From the NCBI GenBank assembly GCA_964353175.1, contig CAYGUX010000013.1, forward strand, positions 1 to 64,000: 64,000 nucleotides of DNA. The letters run 5' to 3'. Below are positions 36,797 through 45,948 of the stretch, piece by piece. How positions within the stretch are numbered: position 1 is the stretch's first letter; each line of letters begins with the position of its first letter. Under the pieces are notes generated by a model. That model ran no database searches, was not told the DNA's origin, and worked only from the letters and a program-made list of their open reading frames with translations. The position numbers were made by a program, and so were the translations under genes. The DNA comes from JAIYCX01 sp964353175. Lineage in GTDB: Bacteria > Bdellovibrionota_C > UBA2361 > SZUA-149 > DAOLCO01.

Positions 36797-37376
36797 AAGG
36801 TTTAGTCTCTATATCTTTTAGCTTCTTCATATGAGCTTTGAATAATGCTTCAGGCCCATTATCTTCCAAAACTCTAGAACGAATCATGAGTGTTTCCTTG
36901 TCTTCAATAAATGCTCTAGGATCAGGAGGATAAATCTCTGGATGTATGCCCGTATCCATTCTAATCGCATCGACTGGACAGGCCTCAACACAATAACCAC
37001 AATAGATACAAAGTAGTGTGTCTATCTCGTATCTATTAGGAAATTTCTCCACCTGAGGATCATCATGCTCGGAAGCCTCTATGTAAATACATTTGGCAGG
37101 ACATGCAGTTGCACACAAGAAACAAGCCGTACATCTAGTAGATCCATCTTGATTTAAAGTTAATCTATGCCTACCACGAAACCGATCGGCATAAGGCCGT
37201 GCCTCATCTGGATACTCATAGGTAGCCCAAGGCTTTGTATTCTTAAGGAAACCAAGAGTCCTAAGAAGAAAAATTGCAAAGTGTTTAATTAGATGTGTGG
37301 TGGTCTGAAAAACTCCCTTAATCACTTCAAATATATATAGCCTTTCAACTAAGGTAAGGCTTTCTCTTCTCTTCAT
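36780..37376 (-). CDS. nuoI: NADH-quinone oxidoreductase subunit I (two 4Fe-4S clusters)
   Basis: A peripheral-arm complex I subunit passing electrons through clusters N6a and N6b towards quinone. Two complete ferredoxin motifs are present: CTACFLCATACP near residue 79 and CIYCGYCVEACP near 118. RFRGRHRLTLNQDGSTRC and a downstream DAIRMDTGIHPE are typical NuoI. The N-terminal 55 residues contain the amphipathic helix of the family. It stands apart from any other nuo gene in this window, with about 495 non-coding bases upstream, so the complex must be encoded in more than one locus. Confidence 0.94.
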   Translation of the reverse strand: MKRRESLTLVERLYIFEVIKGVFQTTTHLIKHFAIFLLRTLGFLKNTKPWATYEYPDEARPYADRFRGRHRLTLNQDGSTRCTACFLCATACPAKCIYIEASEHDDPQVEKFPNRYEIDTLLCIYCGYCVEACPVDAIRMDTGIHPEIYPPDPRAFIEDKETLMIRSRVLEDNGPEALFKAHMKKLKDIETKPFETEY

Positions 37377-37870
37377 CGATTCCCCTTTTTATTAATACAA
37401 TGACATGGGTCTAAATAGACACGGCTCTAAATATCGTATTTATCTTTGAGTAGCTAGCCTATTAATATTCCATACATAATTCATCGAGATAGATTTCCAC
37501 TAGACTTTTTTAAGCGCCTGCTTTACAGTGCCGTCCATAAAATAAAGTGTTTTGTTTATAAAGGTTCACTTTGGATTCAATGGAAGGTTAATACTTGATT
37601 AGTGCATAATTTTAGTGCGAGATATATTATCTGCCTGAACATGTTGGTATCAGGTAGTAAACTTTCATTCCTTTCACAGATTTACCTATAGCAAACATAC
37701 CTCTTTCCTAATAAAGTGCTAGTTAATACAGTTTTCAAATTCATTTTTGAAAACAATTTATTACTATACTATTATTAATAAAGATGGATTTTAATAGCTT
37801 CTAAGTGTAAGTGTTATGCTTAGAAAAATGATTTTTAACTATTATATAATCAAGGTTACTTTTTATAATT
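37377..37870. other. long intergenic region between divergent genes
   Basis: This is a gap of about 495 very AT-rich bases between nuoI and the DsbA-like gene. It should contain both promoters. The only structure I can point to is a perfect 9-bp inverted repeat, GTTTTCAAA (37731-37739) with TTTGAAAAC (37746-37754), 117 bases before the DsbA-like start. I see no convincing ORF or RNA gene. Confidence 0.5.
37731..37754. promoter_or_regulatory. operator-like 9-bp inverted repeat
   Basis: GTTTTCAAA-TTCATT-TTTGAAAAC is a perfect dyad with a 6-base loop, upstream of the DsbA-like gene. It is AT-rich with no T-run after it, so it fits a protein-binding site better than a terminator. Confidence 0.4.
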
Positions 37871-38476
37871 ATGGTCCAAACAGTAGAAATATTTTACACC
37901 TTTCAGTGCCCATACTCTTACCTTGCTTTTGATCAACTCTCTCAATTAGAGCAAAAGTTTGATATAAAAGTGTTGTGGCAACCTTTCTCAACTAGAGCTG
38001 GCGCAAAGGGCTTTCAAGGTCCTTCTATTGCACCAGACAGAGCAAGTTATATTAGAGAAGACGTTGCTAGGCTTGCTAAGTCAGTTGAGCTTCCTCTTGT
38101 TATCAGCGAAGAATGGCCTGAAGAGGAATTCGATTCTGATAAGAGCATGAGAGGTGCGCTAGTAGCTTACGATCTAAATCTTGGACTTGAATACAACATC
38201 AAGATGTTTCAAAGATGGTGGGAAGAAGCTCAAGATCCAAACGAACAAAAGTTCTTTATTGAGCTTTGTGATGACTTAGATATTGATCCAAATGAATTCT
38301 CTGGCAGAATCAACGCTACAGATACTAGAGAAAGAATCAAAGGAATTCATAAGAGAGCTCGTAAACTTGGGATTTTTGATACTCCAACAATCCTAATTGA
38401 AGAAGAGAGATTCTCTGGGATCGACAGAATAAGTCATGCTGAGGCAAAACTTACTGAACTTGGTCTTAAGAAGTAA
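37871..38476 (+). CDS. DsbA-family oxidoreductase (FrnE/HCCA isomerase-like)
   Basis: A 201-residue cytosolic thioredoxin-superfamily protein of the FrnE type. The N-terminal FYTFQCPYSYLAFDQL has the CPYSY motif (a CPxxx active site with a single Cys), and DTPTILIEEERFSGID carries the cis-Pro and C-terminal signature. No signal peptide is present. Family members act as disulfide or glutathione-linked oxidoreductases. It is the first gene of a three-gene run with rsmE and the RDD gene. Confidence 0.88.
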   Translation: MVQTVEIFYTFQCPYSYLAFDQLSQLEQKFDIKVLWQPFSTRAGAKGFQGPSIAPDRASYIREDVARLAKSVELPLVISEEWPEEEFDSDKSMRGALVAYDLNLGLEYNIKMFQRWWEEAQDPNEQKFFIELCDDLDIDPNEFSGRINATDTRERIKGIHKRARKLGIFDTPTILIEEERFSGIDRISHAEAKLTELGLKK

Positions 38477-38499
38477 TTACATCTAATTACGACGGCCGA

Positions 38500-39318
38500 A
38501 TGAAAAAAGGGAGAAAAAGAGCAGAAAGGCAGTTCCTCTGCTCTACTCCCGACAATTTCTTACACTTCCCACTAAACAAGAAGCTCGACTTAGGCCTACA
38601 CCACGATACAATAGACAGTCCCTTTTTAATCGAGCTTACCGCAGAAGAACATAAGCATTTAAGTTTAGCCCTTCGTTTAAAAGTTGGAGACGAAGTTGCT
38701 TTATTTGATAAGGCTCAAGAAATAAAATTTCATGGCACTATAAAAAACATCTCAAAAGACGTCTCTACGATTGAAGTTACTTCGACTAGCTATCGAGTAC
38801 AAGCCCACATAAGTGCAATAATTGGCATTACAGATTCAAAAACTTTAGAATTTTTAGTTGAAAAATTAACAGAGCTGGGGATAAATCAAATTACCTTTTT
38901 CAAAGCCGAACATTCTAGTGCTCAAAGCACCTCCAAACCTCTAAAGATGGATAGACTATTAAAAATTAGAGATAGTGCCATTAAACAAAGTAGCGCCTAC
39001 CTTACCACACAAATCAGACACACCCAAAATCTAACTGAGAGCTTAAATTCACTGACTAAGGACTCCTTAAAACTCGCCATGCTTCCACCCAATGGGGATG
39101 ATTGGACCTCTCTCAACTACTTGTTAGAGCATAGCAAGAATGTTACTAAAATAGTCTTTGCGATAGGTCCTGAGGGAGGGTTTTCTGATTTGGAAGAAAG
39201 CAAGTTGCGGGATGCAGGATTCATCGCAAGTGGCCTGTCCACAAACACCTTGAGAGTGGATACAGCATGCTTAGTCACTGCTGGCTCCATCCTTCAATAC
39301 ATCAACACCTATCCTTAG
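38500..39318 (+). CDS. rsmE: 16S rRNA m3U1498 methyltransferase
   Basis: A SPOUT-fold methyltransferase that methylates N3 of U1498 in 16S rRNA. The N-terminal PUA-like domain reads HLSLALRLKVGDEVALFDK. The SPOUT knot is seen in FAIGPEGGFSDLEESKL and LSTNTLRVDTACLVTAGSIL, the characteristic RLG/R-TA pattern. TELGINQITFFKAEHSSAQ matches the central family motif. The N-terminus is about 25 residues longer than usual, and a start at an internal codon is possible. It lies 23 bases after the FrnE-type gene and 7 bases before the RDD gene. Confidence 0.9.
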   Translation: MKKGRKRAERQFLCSTPDNFLHFPLNKKLDLGLHHDTIDSPFLIELTAEEHKHLSLALRLKVGDEVALFDKAQEIKFHGTIKNISKDVSTIEVTSTSYRVQAHISAIIGITDSKTLEFLVEKLTELGINQITFFKAEHSSAQSTSKPLKMDRLLKIRDSAIKQSSAYLTTQIRHTQNLTESLNSLTKDSLKLAMLPPNGDDWTSLNYLLEHSKNVTKIVFAIGPEGGFSDLEESKLRDAGFIASGLSTNTLRVDTACLVTAGSILQYINTYP

Positions 39319-39325
39319 TGCGCAA

Positions 39326-40396
39326 ATGAAAGACCAAGATGATCCTAAGGCTACTGAAAAAATAGATTCACTCGCACCAGAGTCAGAAGTTCAACGAATC
39401 TCTAAACTAATTTCAAGAATTAAAGAAAGCTCTGCCACTCAAAGCACCAGCCTAAATTCAACATCCGATACACCCAATAACAACATAGATAATACTGAAG
39501 AAAGAATACCTCAGACCCCTAGGGGAACGCATGTTAAGGCATCTACCCAAGATCAAAACGACTTATACACAAAGACGATATCAGACCTGGATATTTTAAT
39601 CTCAAGTTACATCCCTAAGGGCGATATAGAAGGCCTGAAGTCAGACATCTTATCCGAGTTTGATAAGATTTTGCTTAGACAATCTGAAAGCGTGGATGCT
39701 GAAATAAACATATCAACTATTCTATCTAATTCAGATACTCAAAAGATTAATGATTTATTCTTACTTATTGAGACAGAATTATCATCTACCACCAAAAAAT
39801 TTAAGGTAAAGGATATACCACTTTCCAAAACTAAAACCCTTCATAAAGAAGAATTAGAAGAGATTTTTCAAGAACTAGGAGAAAAAGTAATCAAAGAATT
39901 TGAAAGCGAAAAAACTCACCATCACTCAGACCTAGAAATGGACGAGATCCCTTTTGCTGGATTCTCTTATGTTTTTTTCCCATTTATTTTTGATACAATA
40001 ATTTTTTCTCTTGTCTCTATATATTTCACCTCCCAATATACAAAAAACCCTATAGACCTAAATGATCCCCTTCCCTTCATTCTTTCAGAATACAAACCTA
40101 TAGTAATCGCATTTTTTGCAACTTGGTTTCTCATTCAAGCCCTCTCACTTATATTGGTGCAAGCTACGTTCACTCAATCATTAGTACGTATTATAGTGGT
40201 AGATGATAACAACAGGAATCCAAGTATCCTAACCCTATTAAAAAGACTGAGCCTTCATTTCTTTAATTTCCTCACAATTGGCATATATTCATGTCTCATT
40301 GTTAAGTATATTCTTGGTAAAAATAAAAAAGGTATTTACTGCCCAATATCTAAAACCACTCTGAGCTTTAAAGGTTTTGCTAAAGATTCTAAATAG
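39326..40396 (+). CDS. RDD-family membrane protein with long polar N-terminal region
   Basis: Residues 1-205 are soluble, charged and Ser/Thr-rich with predicted helix. Residues ~210-356 form an RDD domain with three membrane helices (FAGFSYVFFPFIFDTIIFSLVS, IVIAFFATWFLIQALSLILVQ and LTIGIYSCLIVKYIL). The RDD signature is degenerate: the first helix carries the Asp (FDT), and VRIIVVDDNNRNPS replaces the usual charged loop. RDD proteins may be ion transporters or accessory membrane proteins. It is the last gene of the rsmE run and converges on the Aas-like gene. Confidence 0.75.
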   Translation: MKDQDDPKATEKIDSLAPESEVQRISKLISRIKESSATQSTSLNSTSDTPNNNIDNTEERIPQTPRGTHVKASTQDQNDLYTKTISDLDILISSYIPKGDIEGLKSDILSEFDKILLRQSESVDAEINISTILSNSDTQKINDLFLLIETELSSTTKKFKVKDIPLSKTKTLHKEELEEIFQELGEKVIKEFESEKTHHHSDLEMDEIPFAGFSYVFFPFIFDTIIFSLVSIYFTSQYTKNPIDLNDPLPFILSEYKPIVIAFFATWFLIQALSLILVQATFTQSLVRIIVVDDNNRNPSILTLLKRLSLHFFNFLTIGIYSCLIVKYILGKNKKGIYCPISKTTLSFKGFAKDSK

Positions 40397-40417
40397 TTTC
40401 TATGGCAACCTATCTGG

Positions 40418-43400
40418 CTAGATAGACTTAGTTAATTCTTGAACATCTACTTTTCCACTACCAAGAACTGGCAATTTATTCAAAATTCTTATTTCCTTTG
40501 GAAATGATAATTCAGACAAACCACTAGATCTGAGTGCTTCAAATAACTGATCCTTCTCTAGAGAACTCAAAGTTGTAAATAAAATTAACCTTTCACCTTT
40601 TTTGGCGTCAGGTATCGCTATCACTGAATGTTGATTATCTCGCCATTTCGCATCCAATACTTGTTCTATCGCTGTTAAGGAAACCATCTCTCCCCCAATC
40701 TTTGCAAACCGCTTCGCTCGTCCTTTTATGCTAATAAAGCCTTGCGAATCTACCTGAACAATATCACCTGTATCATACCACTCAGACTCTAAAGGTTGCA
40801 AAACTCCAGGTTGATCAATCTTTAAGTAACCTTTCATCACATTTGGTCCCTTAACAAACAATCGAGCACCCTCTTCGATCCCAGGTATAGCGTCCAAGCG
40901 ATACTCCACTCCAGGAACAAACCTACCGACTGTACCCATCTTTGTGTAAAAAGGATTATTCACAGCCAACACAGGAGAGGTCTCTGTAGCACCATAGCCT
41001 TCAAAAATACGAATACCAAAACGTTCATTGTACTGAGTACGAACTGCCTCAGAAAGTCTCTCAGCACCAGAGAATATATATCGAAGGGAAAAGAAATCAT
41101 AAGGGTGGGCGTAATTAGCGTAAGCTCCTAAGAAAGTAGGCGTACCAAAAAGAATTGTAGAAGACTCGCTATATATAACCTCAGGAATAATACGATAATG
41201 AAGTGGAGAAGGATATAGATACACAGACACTCCCTTAATTAACGGCATTAAAGTTCCACCCGTAAGCCCAAAGGAATGAAACATTGGCAAAGCATTAAAT
41301 ACACTATCAGAACTTACCAAAGGAATATTCGCTGTAACTTGATCGATGTTATTTAGTAGATTTCCATGACTTAGTACTACCCCCTTCGGAGTCCCCTCTG
41401 AACCAGACGTAAACAAAACTACTGCTTCATCCGTTTCTGATCCAGGGATATAATCAACTCCACGAAAAGAAGCTGATATTTTTTCCAATTTATACTTTAC
41501 TATGGCCTTAAACTTATCTACTTTAGTAAATGTAGTCTGTAGATCCTCTAAATGGAGAACTTCCACACCACTATTCTCTAAAACACTAATATGCTCTCCC
41601 AACTTTCCAAGTTCAATAAATTTCCTTGAAGTAACAATTGACTTTAAATTGGCAACATTACATGTAGAGAGTAATTGCTCAGGAGCATGAGAATAATTTA
41701 AAAGAGCAGGTACTTTTCTAGCCCACTGAAATGCAAAAAAGAAAACCAGCATGCTAACACCATTTGGCAAAAGCAAACCTACTCGGGAATCAGTACTCGA
41801 ACTATTTTTTAACAGTTGAGCTGCCACATAACTATTCCTCATTAACATCTTATACGTTATCGCTCCGCCAAGAGCATCACGGACAATTAGTTTACTTGGA
41901 ACAACCCGATTAGAAACCTCTCGAATCGAATGTAGTAAGGTTGGTCCTCTTCTATTCGTTTCATAAATCATATTAGTCATCAGATCATATAAGGCAGTAC
42001 CCAATGCCTCTCTTCGCTCTCGACTCGCTAAATCTCCATCAATTTTCAAATGAACAGGCTCGCAAACCGTCATAGATAACTTAGGAAAGAATTTCCATTG
42101 CAAGATATTTTTAGCTCTTGAGAAGAAAGAATATTGAAACCCATCTAGTCGAATAGGAATGATTGGAGCATCTGCTTTTTCAGCAATTAGAGCAGGACCT
42201 TCATAGACCTTCATTAAAGCACCGGTCACTGTAATTCGACCTTCTGGGAATATTACAACCTTCTTATTCTGCTTAACTCGATCGATGAGCATCCTAATCG
42301 CCATTGGGTTTGCTGGATCGATAGGTATTAGATCAAAACAAGCCATCGCAGGCTTCATCCACCATAATTTTGAAATTTCAGTGTTTACAGCAAACGTAAC
42401 TCTTTCTGGACAATAGGCAGCTAACATTACCGCATCTAAGAATGAAAGGTGATTCGCGATAATTACTGCTTTCGGCCCGACTTTAGCAAAGTTCTCTAAG
42501 CCACTAACTTCCGCTCTAAAAAAGCTCTTAAAAACAATTCGTAAAACGCTTCTAAAAAGCTGGTCTGGTAGAAGCAGACACGCATAAATACCAGCAAAGA
42601 TATTAAAAAGAACGAGGACTAACAACACAAAGGAAACACTAACTCCTAGTTTAAACAACAAAGAGATAACAACACTTCCTAAAACCATAAAAAGAGCATT
42701 TAGAATATTATTCCCAGCAACCACTTGAGACCTCTCCTCCAAAGTAGCAGACCGCTGCAAAAGACCATATAGGGGCACTATAAAGATCCCTGCAAAAACA
42801 GACGTCGAAAATAGACAAAGTAAAATTAGACAGGCTCTAATATAAGGAAAATCTAAAGGTTCTGGTAAAGAGCTTACGATAGGGCTAGGTAGTAATAGAT
42901 AAAATCCAAAAAGCGAAATAGCCATCCCCAAAGCTGAAATAGGAACCCACGTCGCAACAATCTCTTTATTCAATATCTTACCACATAACAAAGAACCAAC
43001 TCCTACGCCGATGGAGAATACGGTAAAAAATATAGTTACATAATAGTCAGGCCCATTCAGAACGTCTTTTACAATCAGAGCAAACAGGGAAATTAAAATT
43101 GCACCAAGAGTCCAAAACCATGAAATCCCTATACTTAATAAATAAGTGTTACGATCAAAATAAATTCTCTTCAATAGACCGACCGTACTCTTCCGAACGA
43201 TTAAAGTATCATTTGCAGGCTTAGCACTGGGAATATAGAAACTAGACAAAATGCCAATTATCGAGAAACTAAGAGCTAGAGCTGATACTACATAAATTCC
43301 TCCACTGAATCCGACTGCCAAACTTCCTAAGATCGTCCCAAGCAATATTCCAACGTTAGTACCAGCCTCGATTAAGCCATTCGCTTCCATTAACTCCTCA

Positions 43401-43801
43401 GCTTTTAAATGTTGAGGAGGAAGGGAATATTTAATAGGCCCAAAAAATGCAGAATGGATTCCTAAACCTACAACTGCTAACACTGAAAACCATAAACTAT
43501 CCGTGAATAAGGCATAGATGGCAATCAAAACAACTGCCAACTCCGCAAATTTCACCAATTTTATAATGTACTCTTTCGGTTTTATATCAGCGAGGTACCC
43601 TGCAAAGGCCGAACAAATAAAGAAAGGACTCATAAAAACTGCCAACAGAAGAAATATCGCCACCTCTGGAGATAAAGAACCACTTAGACCTTTGAAGGCA
43701 ATTAACATTTCAAAAGATCTTCTAATTAAAGAATCGTTAAATGTCCCACCAAACATGGCGATAAAGAATGGTAGAAATTGCCTTGTTTTAAGAAGTTTCA
43801 T
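40418..43801 (-). CDS. Aas-like fusion: MFS lysophospholipid flippase + PlsC acyltransferase + acyl-CoA/ACP ligase
   Basis: A 1127-residue three-part protein for lysophospholipid recycling or fatty-acid incorporation. Residues ~1-410 form a major-facilitator domain of the LplT type (about 12 helices). Residues ~430-640 are a PlsC/LPLAT acyltransferase with NHLSFLDAVM (HX4D) and FPEGRIT. Residues ~690-1127 are an AMP-forming ligase with LFTSGSEGTPKGVVLSH, FEGYGATETSP and YDTGDIVQVDSQGFISIKGR. In E. coli LplT and Aas are separate proteins acting in sequence; the fusion is known in several Gram-negative groups. Together it should flip, re-acylate and activate fatty acids at the inner membrane. 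It starts 9 bases after the CocE-type gene. Confidence 0.93.
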   Translation of the reverse strand: MKLLKTRQFLPFFIAMFGGTFNDSLIRRSFEMLIAFKGLSGSLSPEVAIFLLLAVFMSPFFICSAFAGYLADIKPKEYIIKLVKFAELAVVLIAIYALFTDSLWFSVLAVVGLGIHSAFFGPIKYSLPPQHLKAEELMEANGLIEAGTNVGILLGTILGSLAVGFSGGIYVVSALALSFSIIGILSSFYIPSAKPANDTLIVRKSTVGLLKRIYFDRNTYLLSIGISWFWTLGAILISLFALIVKDVLNGPDYYVTIFFTVFSIGVGVGSLLCGKILNKEIVATWVPISALGMAISLFGFYLLLPSPIVSSLPEPLDFPYIRACLILLCLFSTSVFAGIFIVPLYGLLQRSATLEERSQVVAGNNILNALFMVLGSVVISLLFKLGVSVSFVLLVLVLFNIFAGIYACLLLPDQLFRSVLRIVFKSFFRAEVSGLENFAKVGPKAVIIANHLSFLDAVMLAAYCPERVTFAVNTEISKLWWMKPAMACFDLIPIDPANPMAIRMLIDRVKQNKKVVIFPEGRITVTGALMKVYEGPALIAEKADAPIIPIRLDGFQYSFFSRAKNILQWKFFPKLSMTVCEPVHLKIDGDLASRERREALGTALYDLMTNMIYETNRRGPTLLHSIREVSNRVVPSKLIVRDALGGAITYKMLMRNSYVAAQLLKNSSSTDSRVGLLLPNGVSMLVFFFAFQWARKVPALLNYSHAPEQLLSTCNVANLKSIVTSRKFIELGKLGEHISVLENSGVEVLHLEDLQTTFTKVDKFKAIVKYKLEKISASFRGVDYIPGSETDEAVVLFTSGSEGTPKGVVLSHGNLLNNIDQVTANIPLVSSDSVFNALPMFHSFGLTGGTLMPLIKGVSVYLYPSPLHYRIIPEVIYSESSTILFGTPTFLGAYANYAHPYDFFSLRYIFSGAERLSEAVRTQYNERFGIRIFEGYGATETSPVLAVNNPFYTKMGTVGRFVPGVEYRLDAIPGIEEGARLFVKGPNVMKGYLKIDQPGVLQPLESEWYDTGDIVQVDSQGFISIKGRAKRFAKIGGEMVSLTAIEQVLDAKWRDNQHSVIAIPDAKKGERLILFTTLSSLEKDQLFEALRSSGLSELSFPKEIRILNKLPVLGSGKVDVQELTKSI

Positions 43802-43810
43802 TGAATTAAC

Positions 43811-45580
43811 CTAATTTCCTTTTGGGGGTATTAATGGGAGGATGATCTGAGATGGATATTTTTTAGAATGATATATTCGCTGTTTAGCAACCTTCCAATC
43901 AAACTCAAGGTCACTTTTTTCGCTCGTATTAAAGTTTCTGTCAAAACGAGGGAAATTACTACTTGAAATCTCAATTCGTATTTGATGGCCGGGCAAGAAC
44001 ACATAACTAGTAGGCCACAACTCTACTTCAATTTTTTCAGGCTTATTTAAATTGCCTTTATATAGCTTTCTTAATATCCCATCAGTAACATTATAAACAT
44101 CACCGTTAGGGTAAACATCCACCAACTTAACTGTAAAATCTGTGTTTTTTACATCCGTTGAAACATACAGAACTGCCTTAATGGGCCCCGTCGCTTCTAA
44201 TCTTCCTTCTAAAATTGGTAAAGAATATATCAATATATCAGACCTGCTTTCAATATCATTCTGCCGATATACTCCCGCTCGATCACTAAACATCGCTCCG
44301 CCAACTGTTGGAACGGGATCTTCTGGATTATATTGATACTCATCAAACTCTTTAGTGGAGTTAGTTAAGAGCAATTTTAAACTTCCATCACCTGCGCTAG
44401 AATTTGCACCTTGATCACTGCTAAGATAAAAAGGAGTACTCATAGTCCTCTCTAAAGGCCATTCATCTTCCTTCCGCCAGATGTTCTCTCCCATTACAAA
44501 TAATCGTACTTTGGGAATTTCAGAGAGGCTTCCATTTATGCCAAGCAATGCATCAAACCAAGCCGTTGTTAATAAAACACTTTTGCTCTTATAATTAGCA
44601 TCAGATTCAAACTCTGGTATCTCTATCTCTTGACCATACTTCCATGGACCAACGACCAAGCGAGTCGATTCAGAAATAGCGGAATCCTTATTCTTCATGA
44701 TATTTTCATAATCGCCCAATTGAGAAGGCAAAAAAGGATCAAACCAACCACTAATCAAAAGTGCGGGGGCCTGGACTTTTAAATTGCGATTTTTTCCATC
44801 AATACTTTCCCAATAGGTCGTATCACTTTTATTAAGAATCCAATCATTGTAATATCGAGCGTCTCCAAATGCATAATCATCTGCTTTTAATATCGGTAAG
44901 GCATTTATCCCTTCTTTTAAATCGTCCGCGGTAATTTCACTCTCTTCCGCTAAGCTATTCATCATCGCCCAAGAAAGAGCACTATCTAAGGAAAACGCAC
45001 CGCCAGGATATAACATGTCATAAAAATTGGAGCTCACATTCTGCATGGACATACCAGCTAAACCAGAATCTTTTTGGTCAGCAATAGACCAAGCAGATTG
45101 ACCAAAAGATGAGAACCCCCAAGTTAGCACACTCCCATCATACCAAGCCTGCGTGCCCAACCACTTAAGCATCTCAATACTATCCTCTCGATCACTCACA
45201 AGTGGAGCAAACTCTCCACCTGATTTATATCGGCCCCTAAGACCTTGAATGACCACGACATAACCCCTACTAGCCCAATGTTCCGCTAAAAATCTAGCCA
45301 TCAGTCCATTACTGAAAGTATCTGCAAAAGGAAAACTTACAAGAATAGTTGGAGCGGTCTCAATCCCATCAGGAAGATAAATATCAGCAATTAAATCAAT
45401 CCCATCCTTAGAAAAAAAACTTACTCCCTCACTTTTACTAACAGAGTGAGTCGATGGCCGAAGCTCACTGGAAGCAAGATACAAATTATCATTTAAGAGA
45501 TTTATGCCATAGGAGCATCCATAGAAAGAAGACAGAATAAATATAAGAACAAAAACTCTCATTTTCCCATATACCGACAT
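43811..45580 (-). CDS. CocE/NonD-family hydrolase (X-Pro dipeptidyl-peptidase-like), likely lipoprotein
   Basis: A 589-residue alpha/beta hydrolase of the S15/CocE family, acting on acyl bonds such as X-Pro peptides or esters. The N-terminus is a signal with a lipoprotein-like end (SSFYGC). VSFFSKDGIDLIADIYLPDG opens the hydrolase domain, GFSSFGQSAW near residue 157 holds the nucleophilic Ser, and ISGWFDPFLPSQ leads to the acid/His region. The C-terminal jelly-roll ends LPGHQIRIEISSSNFPRFDRN, typical of the family. Its first ~63 codons and upstream region are duplicated at 57.6-58.1 kb, so it marks the left edge of the island. It is followed by the Aas-like gene. Confidence 0.9.
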   Translation of the reverse strand: MSVYGKMRVFVLIFILSSFYGCSYGINLLNDNLYLASSELRPSTHSVSKSEGVSFFSKDGIDLIADIYLPDGIETAPTILVSFPFADTFSNGLMARFLAEHWASRGYVVVIQGLRGRYKSGGEFAPLVSDREDSIEMLKWLGTQAWYDGSVLTWGFSSFGQSAWSIADQKDSGLAGMSMQNVSSNFYDMLYPGGAFSLDSALSWAMMNSLAEESEITADDLKEGINALPILKADDYAFGDARYYNDWILNKSDTTYWESIDGKNRNLKVQAPALLISGWFDPFLPSQLGDYENIMKNKDSAISESTRLVVGPWKYGQEIEIPEFESDANYKSKSVLLTTAWFDALLGINGSLSEIPKVRLFVMGENIWRKEDEWPLERTMSTPFYLSSDQGANSSAGDGSLKLLLTNSTKEFDEYQYNPEDPVPTVGGAMFSDRAGVYRQNDIESRSDILIYSLPILEGRLEATGPIKAVLYVSTDVKNTDFTVKLVDVYPNGDVYNVTDGILRKLYKGNLNKPEKIEVELWPTSYVFLPGHQIRIEISSSNFPRFDRNFNTSEKSDLEFDWKVAKQRIYHSKKYPSQIILPLIPPKGN

Positions 45581-45946
45581 TTAAAAATAACCCTAACTCT
45601 AAATTTCCTCTAATCCAACTTTATATCTAGTTGCAATGAACTAACAGAGATAAGTAACAAACCCACGAAACCACACAAAAACCACGCATAATTAGATGCC
45701 CACTTCACAACCTAAGGCTCATAATAATATAAATACCGACTCTACTCATTAGAAATTCTGCTCTTAGTTGGAACAGAAAGATAACTTGTAGATTTCAAGC
45801 AGACAATTGTGCAGTATTAAAGTGGTATTATTCGCTTATGCTGAGACTCGGTGACACACCAAAAGGATAAAAAAGAGAATGGATAAGGCGACTTTTATTA
45901 AATGTATAAGGTGGTTAAGTTAGTAGGTAGGCCACTAGTCTACAGG
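45392..45946. repeat. long direct repeat, copy A (cocE 5' end, upstream region and short repeat R1)
   Basis: This stretch is about 90 percent identical to 57572-58141 over roughly 550 bases. It includes the first ~63 codons of the CocE-type gene, its 325-base upstream gap and the short repeat R1. In copy A the gene is intact. The gap (45581-45909) has no other gene. Confidence 0.9.
45910..45946 (+). repeat. island short repeat R1
   Basis: GTTAAGT, then AGTAGGTAGGCCACTAG and CTACAGG. It lies 2 bases beyond the stop codon of the HEPN-like gene. It belongs to the dispersed family with core GTTARRT...AGTAGGTAGGCYACTAGCC. Confidence 0.85.
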
Positions 45947-45948
45947 AA

